Assembly (NCBI GenBank): GCA_023053685.1 | Contig: JALIGW010000002.1 | Coordinates: forward strand, 249,806,856-249,870,855 | DNA from: Diadophis punctatus similis | Taxonomy: Eukaryota > Chordata > Lepidosauria > Squamata > Dipsadidae | Reading direction: 5' to 3' | Length of the DNA: 64,000 nt | Shown here: positions 62,702 through 64,000 of the stretch, piece by piece | Position numbering within the stretch: position 1 is the stretch's first letter | Layout of the letters: each line of letters starts with the position of its first letter | Translations under genes and position numbers: made by a program | Notes under the pieces: model-generated | What the model was told of the DNA's origin: nothing | Seen by the model: the letters and a program-made list of their open reading frames with translations, nothing else | Database searches by the model: none

Positions 62702-62877
62702 GTAATTGACTATATAAATTGATTAAATTAGATAGAATTTGTCTGATTATTTGTAGGCAAATATGTAATGGTGTTAAATGGGGAAGAGGAAAGAAAAAGT
62801 TGGAACATATTACTTTGATAATGGCTATCTGGCCTTCAGTGTAAGGGAGTGTTCTTTGCATTTTTGTGATGGTAGAT
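62702..62877 (+). other. ZNF3 3' flank
   Basis: Matches 30994-31105 joined to 44577-44640, without the TA-flanked element. Ends at the 8-bp target copy TGGTAGAT (62870-62877). Confidence 0.7.
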
Positions 62878-63958
62878 AAGTGGTGGCCAACCTGAAGCGT
62901 CCCATGCGCCAATTGGCCCAGGCTGGCCCGCCTGGATGCCGCCATTTGAGTTTTGCCCTTTGCGCATGCGCAGAACGCTGTGCGCATGCGCAGAGGGCAA
63001 AAGAACGCAAATGCCGGCCTCCAGGTGGGAGGCGGGAGGGAGGCTCTGCCGGCCGCCTCCTTTCCTCGCCTCCCACCGCTTTTCGGCTCTGCCGTCGTTG
63101 CTGCCTCCTCCTTTCCTCGCCTCCTGCCACGGGAGGCGAGGAAAGGAGGAGGCAGCAGAGGCGGCGGCAGAGCCGAAAAGCGGTGAGAGCCGAAGGGGAG
63201 GCTCCGTCGCCGCAACAGCCCCAGACCTCCGACCCTGAAGCTCTGCCGGCCGCCTCCTTTCCTCGCCTCCCACTGCTTTTCGGCTCTGCCGCCGTTGCTG
63301 CCTTCTCCTTTCCTCACCTCCTGCCGCGTGAGGCGAGGAAAGGAGGCTGCAGCAGCGGCGGCAGAGCCGAAAAGCGGTGAGAGCCGAAGGGGAGGCTCCA
63401 TCGCCGCCACAGCCCTGGACCTCCGACACAAAGAAGCTTGCCGGCCGCCTCCTTTCCTCGCCTCCCGCCTTCCCTTCGGCTCTGCCGGCAGAGCTTCAGG
63501 GCTCCTGAAGGCACCTGTGGCGCTGGGCTTTGGGGAGCTGCGGGCTGGGGCCAAGTTCCATACGCGCGAGGTGAGGAAAGGAGGCAGTGGCAGCAGCAGA
63601 GCCGAAAAGCAGTGGGAGGCAAGGAAAGGAGGCGGCCAGCAGAGCTTCCCCTTTGGCTCTGCCGGCCGCTTCCTTTCCTCGCCTCCCACCGCCCCTTCAG
63701 CTCTGCGCGCGGCGGGGAGAGCTGCGAGACGCGCGTCCTACCTGGGACTTGTTCCGTCGCGTTTCTCGGTATTGTGTCCAGGGCAGCCCGTTCTAAAAGA
63801 GAAAGTCTCGCGAGTTCAAACTTCTCAAACTCGCGAGACAATCTCTTTTAGAACGGGCTGCCCTGGACACAATACCGAGGAACGCGACGGTGGATGCGCC
63901 ACTTGAAATCGTGGAATGCGCCACATTTGGCGCATGCACCACGGTTTGGCCACCCCTG
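62878..63958. mobile_element. CpG-rich hAT-like foldback element, 1.08 kb
   Basis: A perfect 8-bp duplication TGGTAGAT (62870-62877 and 63959-63966); the uninterrupted site is in unit B at about 44636. Ends AAGTGGTGGCCAACC and GGTTTGGCCACCCCTG are imperfect inverted repeats. The interior is built of direct and inverted copies of a GCCGAAAAGCGGTGAGAGCC / CCTCCTTTCCTCGCCTCCC module and ends in a long hairpin. Overlapping frames on both strands (Ala, Arg, Pro, Ser-rich) are composition artefacts. Confidence 0.87.
63754..63890. repeat. 63-bp-arm hairpin
   Basis: Arms 63754-63816 and 63828-63890 match at about 60 of 63 positions around an 11-base loop. The inner part reads CTCGCGAGTT / AACTCGCGAG. 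A diverged relative is at 48050-48190. Confidence 0.95.
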
Positions 63959-63966
63959 TGGTAGAT

Positions 63967-64000
63967 GATAGAAATGCTACGTGCCATGAGTCAAAGACTT
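63967..64000 (+). other. ZNF3 3' flank, continued
   Basis: GATAGAAATGCTACGTGCC continues the unit text as at 44643; cut by the window edge. Confidence 0.7.

Noticed and set aside
62646..63906. Frames of 100-347 codons in the CpG-rich hAT-like element
   Set aside because: They overlap on both strands, consist of low-complexity Ala/Arg/Ser/Pro, and the element is absent from the paralogous site.

Overview
The window is a repeat-dense stretch of a vertebrate nuclear genome, most likely a squamate reptile and probably a snake or close relative. The reasons are CR1 and L1 LINEs, a tRNA-derived SINE with an ATAGCA-type tail, Tc1 and hAT DNA transposons, long AAAG/AAGG/GATA microsatellites, and a tandem cluster of C2H2 zinc-finger genes. 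The organism call is inference; nothing here identifies a species. No bacterial, CRISPR or operon-like content is present.

The backbone is one zinc-finger gene unit present three times, all on the + strand. Unit A is about 5036-13800 with ZNF1 (10183-11481, 14 fingers). Unit B is about 15323-31105 with ZNF2 (29803-30993, 13 fingers), and its 3' flank resumes at 44577-45340. Unit C is about 55890-64000 with ZNF3 (60839-62701, 21 fingers). Each unit has a CpG-containing candidate first exon and promoter with a GATGGCGG (YY1-like) core and a GAAG|gtgagt donor, a repeat-filled intron of about 2.7 to 12 kb, and a terminal exon after a conserved ATAG acceptor. That exon carries fossil fingers before the open array. 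No KRAB, SCAN or BTB domain was recognised.

The paralogous units act as empty sites for one another, so many insertions have exact boundaries. Unit A lost its last fingers to a poly(A)-tailed insertion (11446-12716). Unit B holds a complete Ty1/copia element (23915-28874) whose two 473-bp LTRs differ at one base. Its 3' flank holds a five-deep nest: a TA-flanked transposon contains a foldback hAT-like element, which contains a full-length L1, which contains a hAT MITE and a second full-length L1. Unit C holds a solo LTR (56865-57678) and a 1.1-kb CpG-rich hAT-like element (62878-63958). Units A and C each also lack a different internal block that B keeps.

Between units B and C (45345-55890) lies a gene-free accessory region: foldback elements with microsatellite arms, an L2/CR1-like LINE 3' end, several hAT-like elements, a higher-order GATA array and CR1 tails. 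The left edge (1-5035) holds decayed L1 and CR1 sequence and an LTR with a tRNA-Arg-type primer site on the minus strand. The only plausible host genes are the three zinc-finger loci; the other coding-looking frames are transposon genes or artefacts of simple repeats.
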